Positions 9,124 through 20,582 of a stretch of DNA of 64,000 bases are shown piece after piece; the first letter of the stretch is position 1; the number at the start of each line of letters is the position of its first letter. Position numbers and translations under genes: made by a program. Under the pieces are notes generated by a model, which was not told where the DNA came from, made no database searches, and saw nothing but the letters and a program-made list of their open reading frames with translations. Source of the DNA: Tardiphaga sp. vice304 (GTDB lineage Bacteria; Pseudomonadota; Alphaproteobacteria; Rhizobiales; Xanthobacteraceae); assembly GCF_007018905.1 (NCBI RefSeq), contig NZ_CP041402.1, forward strand, positions 1,042,001 to 1,106,000, written 5' to 3'.

Positions 9124-9284
9124 GGGGGGGGGGGGGCGAAAACTCTAGGGGGCAGGGGCATCGGACCGGTTAGGGTGTTTCGCGCGCAAAAAGTCGGTCT
9201 TTTTAAAACTGAAAGCCCACTTGAGACGGAAAGCGCGGCGCCGGTTATTTTGTTGAAATTCGCAGAATTAATACTAAAAGCCAC
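9124..9284 (+). repeat. Dispersed repeat, long form B (copy R4)
   Basis: A run of 13 G leads into CGAAAACTCTAGGGGG, the core CATCGGACCGGTTAGGGTG, AAAGCCCACTTGAG, GAATTAAT and AAAAGCCACTT. The middle is about 10 bp longer than in other B copies. The repeat ends beside the broken YCII gene. Confidence 0.87.
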
Positions 9285-9301
9285 TTCTGTCGGTGTAGGC
9301 A

Positions 9302-9524
9302 AATGATCCGTCGAAAATATGGCGCTTGCCGTTCTTCATCCGGATCGTCGTACCGACCTCAGGTGGGGGGATCCCATTCCCGATTGCCATCGCGCCGCTT
9401 TGGGGGATCGCACCCATATAGTCAGTCCACCCGCCCAATGGGTTTGCGTCTCTGCCGGGACGGTGCGTTTGCCCATTTGAGAGGCGGCTTCATTGAACAG
9501 CAGGATGTGGTGCATCAGTCGCAT
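9302..9524 (-). pseudogene. YCII-related (DGPF) protein remnant, frameshifted and truncated
   Basis: Read on the minus strand, MRLMHHILLFNEAA to ETQTHW is in one frame. After a shift the other frame continues with YMGAIPQSGAMAIGNGIPPP, then VGTTIRMKNGKRHIFDGSFA. That is the order of a YCII-domain (DGPF) protein. The usual continuation after DGPFA (ETKEQLGG) is missing because the sequence ends at the edge of repeat R4. The start at 9524 has AGGGAAGG just upstream. It is a clear pseudogene with a frameshift near 9440 and loss of the 3' third. Confidence 0.7.
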
Positions 9525-9827
9525 CCTTCCCTGTATTCGGATGCCGGACAGCATGCCGAACAATCAGCGACCCTAGTCGCTCAATCCCGTGTGCGGCGAA
9601 CCGAAGCGGTTTCGACCGCTTATTTCACGTCGCAGTCCAGGATCGTGCCCTTTTCCACGACAATTAACGCGGATCCACCACGCCGCCGTGGCTGAGGAAG
9701 ACCACGCGGTGACCGGTCAAGCTGCTGTGACCGATATCGATCTTAGCCCGTTTACCGGTTTTTCAGCTGTTCGCCACTACTCTAATTGCTGGTTCGCAAG
9801 TATCAGAAATCGGTGGGCGGAGGGGAT
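9525..9827. other. Intergenic with possible decayed coding DNA
   Basis: Short minus-strand stretches (such as VVFLSHGGVVDP and VEKGTILDCDVK) look protein-like but lie in different frames. No family was recognised. The end of the region holds the GGAGGGG ribosome site of the EAL gene at 9819-9825. Confidence 0.4.
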
Positions 9828-10601
9828 ATGGGCGGTAAGTGCGCAGGATGCGGTGAAGAAGTCCCGCTGCCTTTCGAATTCAAGATGGCTTTTCAGCCGA
9901 TCGTCGACCTCAAGGCCAAACGCGTGTGGGGCTATGAGGCGCTGGTGCGCGGCCCAAACGGTGAGTCTGCCTTTTCGGTGCTCGATCAGGTGACCGACGA
10001 GATTTGGTACCGCTTCGACCAGACGGCGCGCGTTCTGGCGATCGAGACCGCTGGTGTGTTGTTCAAGCAGCCGCATTTGCGGCTGTCTATCAACTTCATG
10101 CCGAACGCCGTCTACGAGCCTGCGGCGTGTATTCAGAAGTCGCTGGCCGCGGCCAGGCGGGTCGACTTTCCGCACCAGAACCTGATGTTCGAGTTCACCG
10201 AGAACGAGCGGATGAGCGACGTAGCGCATGTGCAGAGGATCGTTGAGGCGTATAGGAAATTCGGCTTCATGACTGCGCTGGACGATTTCGGCGCTGGCTA
10301 TGCCGGCCTTGGCCTGCTGGCGCGGCTGCAGACCGACCTGATCAAGATCGACATGGAACTGCTGCGCAACATTCATCTCAGCCGCGCCAAGCAGGCGATC
10401 GTCGCCGGCATTGTCGGGATTGCGCGCGAACTCGACATCATCGTGCTCGCCGAGGGTGTTGAGAGCGCCGCCGAGCTCACCGTGCTGCGCGCTGCCGGCA
10501 TTTCGCTGTTCCAGGGCTATCATTTCGCCAAGCCTGCGTTGATGGCGCTGCCCGATGTACCGTTGCTGGATCAGCCCATCCTGATCCGTAGCGTAAGTTA
10601 G
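9828..10601 (+). CDS. Stand-alone EAL-domain cyclic-di-GMP phosphodiesterase
   Basis: A 257-residue cytosolic EAL protein that should cleave c-di-GMP. The key motifs are present: YEALVRG, the Asn in LSINFMPN, FEFTENE, DDFGAGYAG, the Lys of LIKID, AEGVES and QGYHF. The protein starts with a short Cys-rich leader, KCAGCGEE, that could bind metal or sense redox. It has no membrane segment and no GGDEF partner in the same protein. The ATG at 9828 has GGAGGGG just upstream; the longer frame from a TTG at 9786 is less likely. An IS3 element lies about 45 bp downstream. Confidence 0.92.
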   Translation: MGGKCAGCGEEVPLPFEFKMAFQPIVDLKAKRVWGYEALVRGPNGESAFSVLDQVTDEIWYRFDQTARVLAIETAGVLFKQPHLRLSINFMPNAVYEPAACIQKSLAAARRVDFPHQNLMFEFTENERMSDVAHVQRIVEAYRKFGFMTALDDFGAGYAGLGLLARLQTDLIKIDMELLRNIHLSRAKQAIVAGIVGIARELDIIVLAEGVESAAELTVLRAAGISLFQGYHFAKPALMALPDVPLLDQPILIRSVS

Positions 10602-10710
10602 AGAGACTTTTCCTTTTGCGGAGCCTAGAGCCGGCCCCGGAAATCTGCACAGGACGATAAGTGGAGTTTCTGCCTGACAGCAGCGATAATCGCCGCGCAC
10701 AGGAGAGACC

Positions 10711-11019
10711 ATGACGAGACGACCGCGCCGGAACCACACACCGGGCTTCAAGGCCAAGGTGGCACTGGCCGCCATCAAGGGCGATCGCACGATCACCCAA
10801 CTGGCCGAGCATTTTGACGTTCACCCGAACCAGATCACGACCTGGAAGGCACAACTGGAGGGCGCCGCTTCCGGGGTGTTCGGGCCGGGAGGCACGGCGC
10901 CGACGGAGCCGGCCGTCGATGTCAAATCGCTGCACGCCAAGATCGGAGAGCTGACCCTGGAGAACGATTTTTTAGAAGGCGCGCTCACCAAGGCGGGATT
11001 GCTGAGCGCAAGACGATGA
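10711..11019 (+). CDS. IS3-A orfA, helix-turn-helix protein
   Basis: A 102-residue HTH_Tnp_1 protein: RNHTPGFKAKVALAAI, then TITQLAEHFDVHPNQITTWK, then a Leu-rich coiled coil ending LTLENDFLEGAL. It binds the IS ends. Its stop overlaps the orfB start as ATGA, so orfB is translated by coupling or as a frameshift fusion. Confidence 0.93.
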   Translation: MTRRPRRNHTPGFKAKVALAAIKGDRTITQLAEHFDVHPNQITTWKAQLEGAASGVFGPGGTAPTEPAVDVKSLHAKIGELTLENDFLEGALTKAGLLSARR

Positions 11020-11843
11020 TCGACCGTAATCACGATCTGTCGATCACAAAGCAGACGGAGGTTTTGAAGATCAGCCGCGGCAGTGTCTATTATCTGCCGC
11101 GTCCGGTGTCCGCCACCGATCTCGCGATCATGCAGCGCCTGGATCGGCTGCATCTGGAGTTTCCCTTCGCCGGGTCGCGGATGTTGCGCGGCCTGCTGGC
11201 TGCCGAGGGGTGCCAGATCGGCCGCCGGCATGTGAAGACGCTGATGAAGCGAATGGGGATAGAGGCAATCTATCGGCGTCCGCGCACCACCAAACCCGAG
11301 CCCGGCCACAAGATCTATCCGTATCTGCTGCGCGGCATGGAAATTACGCGGCCGAACCATGTCTGGGCGACGGACATCACCTACATTCCGATGGCACGTG
11401 GCTTCGTCTATCTCGCCGTAGTGCTCGACTGGGCGACCCGCCGGGTACTGTCATGGCGGCTATCGATCACCATGGAAGCCTCGTTCTGCATCGAGACGCT
11501 GCAGGATGCTTTGGCGCGTCACGGCAAGCCGGAGATATTCAACACTGACCAGGGTTCGCAGTTCACCGGCCAGGCCTTCACCGGCCTGCTTGCCGACAAC
11601 GGCATCGCCATCAGCATGGATGGCAAAGGCGCCTGCCGGGACAACGTGTTCGTCGAACGATTGTGGCGCAGCGTCAAATACGAGGAAGTCTATCTGCGGG
11701 CCTACGACAGCGTCGACGAGGCGCGACAATCGATCGGTCGGTATCTGGACTTTTACAATGGCCGAAGGCCGCATTCGAGTCTTGACGGGCGAACACCCGA
11801 TCAGGCCTACTTCAACCCGCTGCCCATCCGCATGGCAGCCTAA
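11016..11843 (+). CDS. IS3-A orfB, DDE transposase
   Basis: A 275-residue IS3-type transposase with an N-terminal HTH_21 segment (FPFAGSRMLRGLL) and an rve integrase core. The catalytic residues are visible: Asp in WATDITYIP, Asp in NTDQGSQFT and Glu in NVFVERLWRSVKYEE. The end, YNGRRPHSSLDGRTP, is typical. It is intact, so the element may be active. Confidence 0.94.
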   Translation: MIDRNHDLSITKQTEVLKISRGSVYYLPRPVSATDLAIMQRLDRLHLEFPFAGSRMLRGLLAAEGCQIGRRHVKTLMKRMGIEAIYRRPRTTKPEPGHKIYPYLLRGMEITRPNHVWATDITYIPMARGFVYLAVVLDWATRRVLSWRLSITMEASFCIETLQDALARHGKPEIFNTDQGSQFTGQAFTGLLADNGIAISMDGKGACRDNVFVERLWRSVKYEEVYLRAYDSVDEARQSIGRYLDFYNGRRPHSSLDGRTPDQAYFNPLPIRMAA

Positions 11844-12082
11844 CCCCGGCGGAAGCTCCACTTATCGACGCGGAAAATCTGTTCAGACGACCGGGACCAC
11901 CTCAATCGCCTTTGCGACCCGTCGCGCTCCCCCCGGGCTGTGATAGCACACATGTTCGGGAACCTGCTTGGGGTGCGGATCCTCACGGTGACTGACGGCG
12001 ACAATCAGAAATCCGGTGAAGTCAAAAACCCAGAAGCACTTGTCATTCCCCTCCTCAATCCTCCAGGGCGGTGATTTGGGGT

Positions 12083-12268
12083 ACGCCCGCGCGTGCTGTC
12101 GAGCAATTGCATGTCGAAGCGGCGCGGCGACTGCTCTCGGACACGACCTTGCCTGTGAAGCGCATCTCGCAACGTTGCGGCTTCGGCGCAGAGGAGACCA
12201 TGCGCCGCAGTTTCGTGCGTTTGCTGGCAGCGTCGCTGCAGGAATATCGCGGACGACTCGGTTCTTGA
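12083..12268 (+). pseudogene. AraC-family regulator, C-terminal HTH fragment
   Basis: About 60 residues equal the second half of an AraC HTH domain: AVEQLHVEAARRLLS, then LPVKRISQRCGFGAEETMRR and SFVRLLAASLQEYRGR. The fragment resembles GlxA-type regulators with a DJ-1/PfpI N-terminus. Nothing of the sensor domain or the first HTH precedes it. The opposite strand, 11886-12060, has an unrecognised open frame (WVFDFTGFLIVAVSHRED). Confidence 0.7.
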
Positions 12269-12403
12269 TGCTGACTCGTCCAGTAGCCTTCGCATGGCGC
12301 CAGCAGGCTCGTCAAATGAGCGGCGTGCAGCAGGGTCGATCAAAACGAATCAGCTCGAGTCTTTGCAGCGGCGCCGGCGCTGCCCCGACTTACATTGCGC
12401 AAC

Positions 12404-12496
12404 GGGGGGGACCAAAAGTCTGGGGTCTTGAGGGGGCGGACCGGTTAGGGTGCTTCGCACGGAAAGAAACAGAAGCTCAATACAGAAAGCCATCTG
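12404..12496 (+). repeat. Dispersed repeat, short form A (copy R5)
   Basis: Seven G, ACCAAAAGTCTGGGG, the core GGACCGGTTAGGGTGCTTCG, then GAAGCTCAATACAGAAAGCC and ATCTGTG. It is closest to R1. No form B copy follows it. Confidence 0.85.
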
Positions 12497-12520
12497 TGTG
12501 CCATGGCAAGCGACAGCAAT

Positions 12521-12545
12521 TAGCCCTACCTGGCAGGTAGGGCTA
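12521..12545. repeat. 25-nt near-perfect palindrome
   Basis: TAGCCCTACCTG and its exact complement are separated by one G. It lies 25 bases after repeat R5 and about 300 bases before the HWE kinase. No T-tract follows, so it could be an operator or a small hairpin. Confidence 0.6.
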
Positions 12546-12840
12546 GATTTAGCTAAGCCGAACGCCATCCCCTAGCTGTAGTCATTTAGCTATTCGACGC
12601 GGATGATCTGTGCGGATACGGACATGCCGCGCCGGCAGACTTTGGTCGCCATTTGACCCTAGTCGGACATCGACCTTGAGTGCACCGTGGCGCGAACGTT
12701 AACCCCTGAGCGGCGGAACGAAGAGACGTTGATAGCGTTGTAGGATGAGTCATTCAGGCAGTTGGTACGGTAAGCTCCTCAAAGCGATCGTGTATTGTCA
12801 ACATTCCGGTGCAATGACGCTATCCAGAATTGGAAGCATT

Positions 12841-14043
12841 ATGCCTTCCGAACCGACGCTGGTCTCTCCTACCGCCTCCGACGCCTTCCTAAATCGTCAG
12901 GACGAGCTTCCGTATCGTCGCCGCCAACAGGCTCTCCTTCGCGAATTTGGAACGGCGGCGTTACAGACGCGTGATTTCCGGCACATTCTTCAGCAAGCCT
13001 CCGAACTGAGTGCCCGCGGTCTGGGGTGCTCATATGCCAAAGTTCTGGAGTATCTCCCCGATGAAAAGCGTCTGATCGTGCGCGCGGGCATTGGCTGGCC
13101 CGCGGGCACGGTCGACCATGTATCGCTAGGCGCGGATATCGAATCTCCCGCCGGCTTTGCTTTTCAAACTGGGCAGTCGGTCATTTCAAATCATCTGAAT
13201 GAAGAGACGCGTTTTCGAACGCCAAAACTTTTGGCAGAGCATGGCATCAAACGCGCGATCAATGTGCTTATCAGGCGGGGTGGCGAAGGCGATACTCCCT
13301 TCGGTGTCCTCGAAGCGGACAGTCCCGATCCCGGACAGTTCGATGACGCCGATGCGGATTTTCTGGCAGGTTTTGCCGGCCTTCTCGGCATTGCGATTGA
13401 ACGTCAACACGCAGACGCCAAGCTTCAGCAAGCCCTCGATCATGAGGGGTTACTGACGCGTGAGATGAGTCATCGCGTCAAAAACAGCCTCTCCTCCGTC
13501 GTGGGCCTTCTGCGTGTCCAGGCACGCGGTTCCGAGTCCGTTGACGTGAAGAACGCTTTGGAAAATGCAGCCATGCGTGTCGCGTCCATCGCAGAAGTTC
13601 ATGATCATCTGTGGCGGGGCAGCAAGGTTGGATTTGTCGATCTATCAGACTTTGTCGGTCATCTTTGCCAAAATCTCCAGAGTTCCGCACCGGAGCATAC
13701 GGTTCAGTGCCACTCTGAACCTATTATCATATCCGCCGATAAGGCGATTCCGTTGGGGTTGCTCGTGAACGAGTTGGTCACGAACGCTGTCAAGTACGCC
13801 TATGTCGATTTACCAGGTGTGATCCGGGTCGAGGCCCGGGAAATCGACGGCCATCTGCTTGTTGAGATTTCCGACGAAGGCACGGGGCTACCCGAAGGGT
13901 TTGACGTCAACCAGCCGCGCAACAGTCTTGGCTTTCGTGTCATCAACGGCTTGGTCAAGCAGTTGATGGGCGAGTTGAAAATCTCTAAAAACATTCCAAG
14001 CGGAGCGTTATTCACAATCAAATTTCCCCTCGATCCGCCCTAA
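12841..14043 (+). CDS. GAF-containing HWE/HisKA_2 sensor histidine kinase
   Basis: About 400 residues, soluble. A GAF domain at about residues 40-195 (VLEYLPDEKRLIVRAGIGW to GIAIERQ) is followed by a HisKA_2 dimerisation domain, with the phosphorylated His in EMSHRVKNSLSSVVGLL, and an ATPase domain (ELVTNAVKYA N-box, DEGTGLP G-box, then GALFTIKFPL). No membrane segment is present. The start is uncertain: ATG 12841 has GGAAG 6 bases upstream and is preferred; ATG 12814 and 12745 are in frame. A single-domain response regulator follows after 77 bases, so the two form a two-component pair. Confidence 0.88.
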   Translation: MPSEPTLVSPTASDAFLNRQDELPYRRRQQALLREFGTAALQTRDFRHILQQASELSARGLGCSYAKVLEYLPDEKRLIVRAGIGWPAGTVDHVSLGADIESPAGFAFQTGQSVISNHLNEETRFRTPKLLAEHGIKRAINVLIRRGGEGDTPFGVLEADSPDPGQFDDADADFLAGFAGLLGIAIERQHADAKLQQALDHEGLLTREMSHRVKNSLSSVVGLLRVQARGSESVDVKNALENAAMRVASIAEVHDHLWRGSKVGFVDLSDFVGHLCQNLQSSAPEHTVQCHSEPIIISADKAIPLGLLVNELVTNAVKYAYVDLPGVIRVEAREIDGHLLVEISDEGTGLPEGFDVNQPRNSLGFRVINGLVKQLMGELKISKNIPSGALFTIKFPLDPP

Positions 14044-14120
14044 ACGAACGCTTGATGCGCGAGTTGAAGTCGACATACCAGGCGCCGGATAACAGCGCTA
14101 ATTCTATGAGTTAACTTTAT

Positions 14121-14498
14121 ATGTTTTCTAGCGCTTCACCGATCCGCATTCTTGTTGTCGAAGATGAAATGGTCATTCGTATGGACGTGGTCGAGATGCT
14201 CGACGCGGCCGGGTTCGACATTTTTGAGGCTACCAACGCGGACGAGGCCATTCAGATGCTCGAACGCAATTCCGATATTCGGCTGGTATTTACCGATATC
14301 GATATGCCGGGTTCAATGAATGGTTTAAAATTGGCGGCGACGGTCAGAGACCGATGGCCACCGATTAGGATCATCGCGACTTCGGGGCATTTCAAAGTAC
14401 GAGCCGGGGACCTTCCGGCCGACGCCCGGTTTATTGCCAAGCCTTACCAAGCCGCGCAAATTATCAGCGCTGTTCGTGAACTTACTAGCGTGACATAA
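14121..14498 (+). CDS. Single-domain response regulator (CheY-like)
   Basis: A 125-residue receiver domain with no output domain. The acidic pair is in VVEDEMV, the phospho-acceptor Asp in FTDIDMPG, the conserved Thr/Ser in IATSGH and the Lys in IAKPYQ. This subtype, with the FTDIDMPGSM loop, typically pairs with HWE kinases in Rhizobiales. It is likely phosphorylated by the kinase at 12841-14043 and passes the signal on by protein contact. Confidence 0.9.
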   Translation: MFSSASPIRILVVEDEMVIRMDVVEMLDAAGFDIFEATNADEAIQMLERNSDIRLVFTDIDMPGSMNGLKLAATVRDRWPPIRIIATSGHFKVRAGDLPADARFIAKPYQAAQIISAVRELTSVT

Positions 14499-15493
14499 CG
14501 GATGCATCGAATTGGCGCCACAAATAGTGGGATGAAGCCTACCCGTACTTTCTAGCTAGAAGAATGCCAGTCCGTTTCTGGCAAATAGCGTCGTTTCGTT
14601 GCTATGCAGCAATGCGTCGGCTATCGGGGGATAGCGGACTCGGGCGTTGCGTCAGTCTGGCAGATTTCCGTTTCACGGCCTAGGGCCTGTTGGGATTCAT
14701 CGGGAGTTTATCACGGCTGCTGCCAGATGGATCATGGAAGCGAAGCTCTGGTCGGTCTTGTCTGCGCGCATGGCGATCCGTTTAAATTCCTTCAGTTTGC
14801 CGAAGAAGTTCTCGATGAGATGCCGCCATTTGTACATCTCTTTATCAATGGCGAGAGGCGTTGCACGGCGCGGATGCTGGGAGATGACGGCTTTGGCGCC
14901 GCGCGCGTCGAGATCAGCGATGATGGCGTTGCTGTCGAACGCTTTGTCGGCGATGAGCGCGTCGAAGGCCAATCCGTCGATGAGCGTCGGCACGCCGACG
15001 GTGTCGAAGCGCTGTCCCGGTAGAAGCACAAAGCGCACGAGATTGCCGAGTGCATCGGTGAGGGCCAGGATTTTAGTGGTCATGCCGCCTTTCGAACGGC
15101 CGATCGCTTGATTTTGCGTCCCCCTTTTGCGCCCTGACCGTGGCGGTGGACCTTGACGATGGTGGCATCGACCATGGCGTACTCCATGTCGGGATCGCCG
15201 GAGACCGCGTCGAACAACCGCTTCCAGATATTCGCCTTCACCCAGTCGCGGAAGCGCGTGAACACGCTGTTCCAGTGACCGAACGAGGGCGGCAGATCCC
15301 GCCAAGGGCTGCCTGTTCGAGCGATCCACAGCACGGCCTGTAGCGCGACAATCAGGATGAGAATCCCGCGACAATCAGGATGAGAATGCGCCGCTGCTGG
15401 GGTGACGAAGGGAGGGCTTAGCCCGACCGGAGGCACCCCAGCAGCGGCGTGTCGGCCCGAAGGGGCCTCATTGGCGGTAACGGCGGCTGGTAA

Positions 15494-17841
<2,348 letters not shown>

Positions 17842-17980
17842 TTGTCGCTCCACGACAATCAACTCCACGACACGCAATTATCACTTGCGTTATCGTCAGG
17901 CCGCGACAATCATCCCCACGCCGCGACCGCTAAATTGCCATCCTGATTGTCGCGCTTCCCATCCAGATTGACGCGCTACA
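17842..17980. repeat. IS21-B right end with multiple terminal repeats
   Basis: The motif ATTGTCGCG or its complement CGCGACAAT occurs at least five times in about 140 bp after istB, in both orientations, like the multiple transposase-binding repeats known for IS21. The same motif forms the free palindrome at 23277-23316. Confidence 0.75.
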
Positions 17981-18248
17981 ACGGCCTCGATAAAAAGTCG
18001 GTTGTCCTTGCCGCTGCGGCCGGGATCGCTCGGCTTGCCGAGACAAAGCGGCTCCATCTTCGCCCATTGGGCGTCAGTCAAAACGAATCGGTCCATCCAC
18101 AGCTTGAATCACAACCAAGCCCGGGTGGGAATCCTGAATCCCAACAGGCCCTAGTTGACGGAATTAGTCGTCATAATGAATTAGCGTGCGGCCCGGCGAC
18201 TTGAGCTGCATCAGGAATGCTAGGCGCTCTTGGTGTCCGCTCGGGGAT

Positions 18249-18397
18249 GGGGGGGTGGTGAAAACTCACAGGGTTAGGGGCATCGGACCAGTTAGGGTAG
18301 TTCACACGCGAAAAGTTGGTTTTTTTAATCTCAAAAGCCCACTTGCTAAGCGGAATCTGCAACCGACCATTCACCGAAATTAATGCAAAAGCCACCT
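18249..18397 (+). repeat. Dispersed repeat, long form B (copy R6)
   Basis: Seven G, TGGTGAAAACTCACAGGG, the core CATCGGACCAGTTAGGGTAG, a T-run, AAAAGCCCACTTGC, CGGAATCTGC, GAAATTAAT and AAAAGCCACC. It sits in the roughly 260 bp between two IS5 elements. Confidence 0.87.
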
Positions 18398-18415
18398 GAG
18401 CGGGAAACGGCCCTA

Positions 18416-19260
18416 GAGCGCGTTGACATTTTTCATCGTGTCCAAATATGCGCGCTGACGATTGATATCATCGACATGAATGCTCTAGGTGTTTCTTCGT
18501 AGCGCGTTGCGATGCGCCTGAAGTGTTTGAGATTTAGGAAGAAGCTCTCGATGAGATTTCGCTCGCAATTTAACGCGTGGTGGCGTTGAACCTGTGGCGA
18601 CGTTTTTCTGGGCGGAATGACTGCGATAGCGTCTCGCTTGATGATGGCGTCCCGCAGCGCTTTCGAGACGACACCTTTGTCGCCGAGGACATGCCCGGCC
18701 GGTAGATCGGCGATGAGAGCCGCGGCCGCGGTGTAATCGCTCGCTTGCCCCGGCGAGAGAATGAAGCGCAGAGGATTGCCCACCGCATCGACCACCGCGT
18801 GTATCTTGGTGGTCAGCGCGCCGCGTGATCAGCCAATCGCACGAGCTTCAGGCCCCCCTTTCTGCCCGCCGCATGTTGGTGCGCCCGGACAATAGTCGAG
18901 TCGATCATGATGTATTCAAAGTCCGGAGCGTCGCTCATGGCGGCGAACAACCGGTCCCACACGCCGCTTTTGGACCATCGCGAGAAGCGCACGAACACGC
19001 TGTTAGCCTTGCCAAAAACGTCCGGCAGATCGCGCCATGGCGATCCGGTCCGGGCCAGCCAGAGAACCGCTTCAACGCAAAGACAGTTGTCAGTTCCGCT
19101 GCGACTCGGATCTCCCGCCTTACCCGGCAAGTGCAGAGCTATCCGTTCCCATTGATCGTCCCGTAGAGACAGGCGAACCACCGGCATTCAACGCTCCCAT
19201 CCGAAAAGGAGCTTGAATCAGATTTGCGAGTCCGTGAGAATGCTGAATGTCAACGCGCTC
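18416..19260 (-). mobile_element. IS5-family element IS5-C
   Basis: An 845-bp element with terminal repeats GAGCGCGTTGACATT at 18416 and, inverted, ending at 19260. Flanking CTA and TTA fit a TA target site. It holds one two-frame transposase gene. Confidence 0.87.
18433..19187 (-). pseudogene. IS5-C transposase, two frames with an extra nonsense codon
   Basis: The first frame (19187-18813) holds MPVVRLSLRDDQWERIALHL and TGSPWRDLPDVFG to IMIDSTIVRAHQHAAG. After AGAAAGGGGGG, the usual slippage site, the second frame carries ALTTKIHAVVDAVGNPLRF to NLIESFFLNLKHFRRIATRY. In that second frame a TGA at 18829-18831 replaces the codon between AIG and SRG, which is Arg in the sister element IS5-B. 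So even a correct frameshift would end early and the copy is probably dead. The first-frame start at 19187 has GGAG upstream. Confidence 0.8.
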
Positions 19261-19330
19261 TTAAGGCCAATGGCGACATTTTGAATGAGGCAACGAAACG
19301 GCCTTCGGCAACAATCTCGGATGCGGCAAT

Positions 19331-19363
19331 ACAGATTCTCATCTTGATTGTCGCGCCATAACA
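19331..19363. repeat. Solo IS21-B-like terminal motif
   Basis: Read on the minus strand it is TGTTATGGCGCGACAATCAA followed by GATGAGAATCT, close to the IS21-B left end. It stands alone between IS5-C and the IS5 copy at 19376. Confidence 0.6.
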
Positions 19364-19375
19364 GCATGCATCTCA

Positions 19376-20310
19376 GAGGCTGACTGAAAAAGAAGCTGAG
19401 TGATTTCAGCCAGTTGTGATTCCTTCGGATTTGCGAAGATTCGAGGGAGAGCACGATGGTCTGGACTGAAATCACCCGCCGACACTATAGGCGGGCGAGC
19501 TTGCGATATGAAAGCGATACGACGGATGCCGAGTGGTTTGTGATGGAGCCGCTTCTGCCGCCTGCTTCGGCGCTCGGTCGCCCGCGTGCGACAGATATGC
19601 GAACGGTGATGGATGCGATCCTGTATATTGCGTCGACCGGCTGCCAATGGCGGCAGTTGCCCAAGGATTTCCCGCCCTACTCGACGGTGCAGGGCTATTT
19701 CTACGCGTGGTCGCGCGGCGGACTGTTTGCGTCGCTGAACTACACGCTCGTGATGGCCTCGCGCGAGGCGGCTGGCCGAGAGGCGAGCCCAACGGCCGGA
19801 GTGATTGACAGCCAGTCGGTGAAAACCACGGAAAGCGGCGGCCCCCGGGGCTATGATGCAGGTAAGAAAATCAAGGGCCGCAAGCGCCACATCGTCACCG
19901 ACACGCAAGGAAACTTGGTCGGGCTGGTCGTGCACGAAGCCAGCATTCAGGACCGTGATGGTGCCCCGTGCGTTCTTGCTTCGATACGTTATCGCTATCC
20001 GTGGCTGCGCCATATTTTTGCCGATGGTGGCTATGCCGGAGATAAGCTGCGTCAAGCTTTGAAGCGCATCGGCAATTGGACGATAGAAATCATAAAACGA
20101 TCCGACAGGGAGCAGGGCTTCGAAATCCTACCGCGCCGATGGGTCGTCGAACGAACGTTCGGATGGCTCGGTCGCTGCCGCAGATTGGCAAAGGACTTCG
20201 AGACCACAATCGCCAGCGCCGTTGCCTGGGCGTTCGTCGCTCACATTCGCGTCCTTATAAGACGGCTTGCAAAAGCCTGAAATCAAACGAATTCATTATG
20301 AGTCAGACTC
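19376..20310 (+). mobile_element. IS5-family element (copy 2), complete
   Basis: A 935-bp element. The left end is GAGGCTGACTGAAAAAG and the right end ATGAGTCAGACTC. A 3-bp TCA lies just outside both ends. Its right 334 bases are identical to the copy at the window start, and the copy at 24164-25098 is a diverged relative of the same length. Confidence 0.92.
19456..20280 (+). CDS. IS5-family transposase (copy 2)
   Basis: 274 residues, full length. The DUF4096-type N-terminus (SDTTDAEWFVMEPLLPPAS) is followed by GCQWRQLPKDFPPYSTV and the DDE core: Asp in GVIDSQSVKTTESGG, Asp in IFADGGYAGDK and Glu in RRWVVERTFGWLGR. It is intact and, given the identity of two copies, probably recently active. 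Confidence 0.95.
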   Translation: MVWTEITRRHYRRASLRYESDTTDAEWFVMEPLLPPASALGRPRATDMRTVMDAILYIASTGCQWRQLPKDFPPYSTVQGYFYAWSRGGLFASLNYTLVMASREAAGREASPTAGVIDSQSVKTTESGGPRGYDAGKKIKGRKRHIVTDTQGNLVGLVVHEASIQDRDGAPCVLASIRYRYPWLRHIFADGGYAGDKLRQALKRIGNWTIEIIKRSDREQGFEILPRRWVVERTFGWLGRCRRLAKDFETTIASAVAWAFVAHIRVLIRRLAKA

Positions 20311-20582
20311 TCAGGCTTGGGCCGCTCTTTGTAGCCGAAAGATCGGCTCTGGGGAGTTGCGAGTTAGCGCGCGGTCTGGACCGGACTTTCGACAAGGACG
20401 TGTCGGGCGGCAGGCAGTTTTTAATTGACCGTGGTCCCAAAACGGTTCAGGCACGAAGAAGTTGCGGTATTTTGTTATATGCAGAGCCGTCTGAGCCGTC
20501 CGCACTGCGGAGATCACCCAGGGCCTGATTATGACGTTCGCCGTTTTCAAACACTGACTAAACGGATGGAACCCCCTGGCCC

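Larger units (their letters stand above)
10644..11887 (+). mobile_element. IS3-family element IS3-A, complete
   Basis: Inverted repeats at 10655-10674 (CGATAAGTGGAGTTTCTGCC) and 11848-11867 (its complement with two changes) flank orfA and orfB. The exact outer ends are uncertain by about 10-20 bp, and no target duplication could be fixed. Confidence 0.85.
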
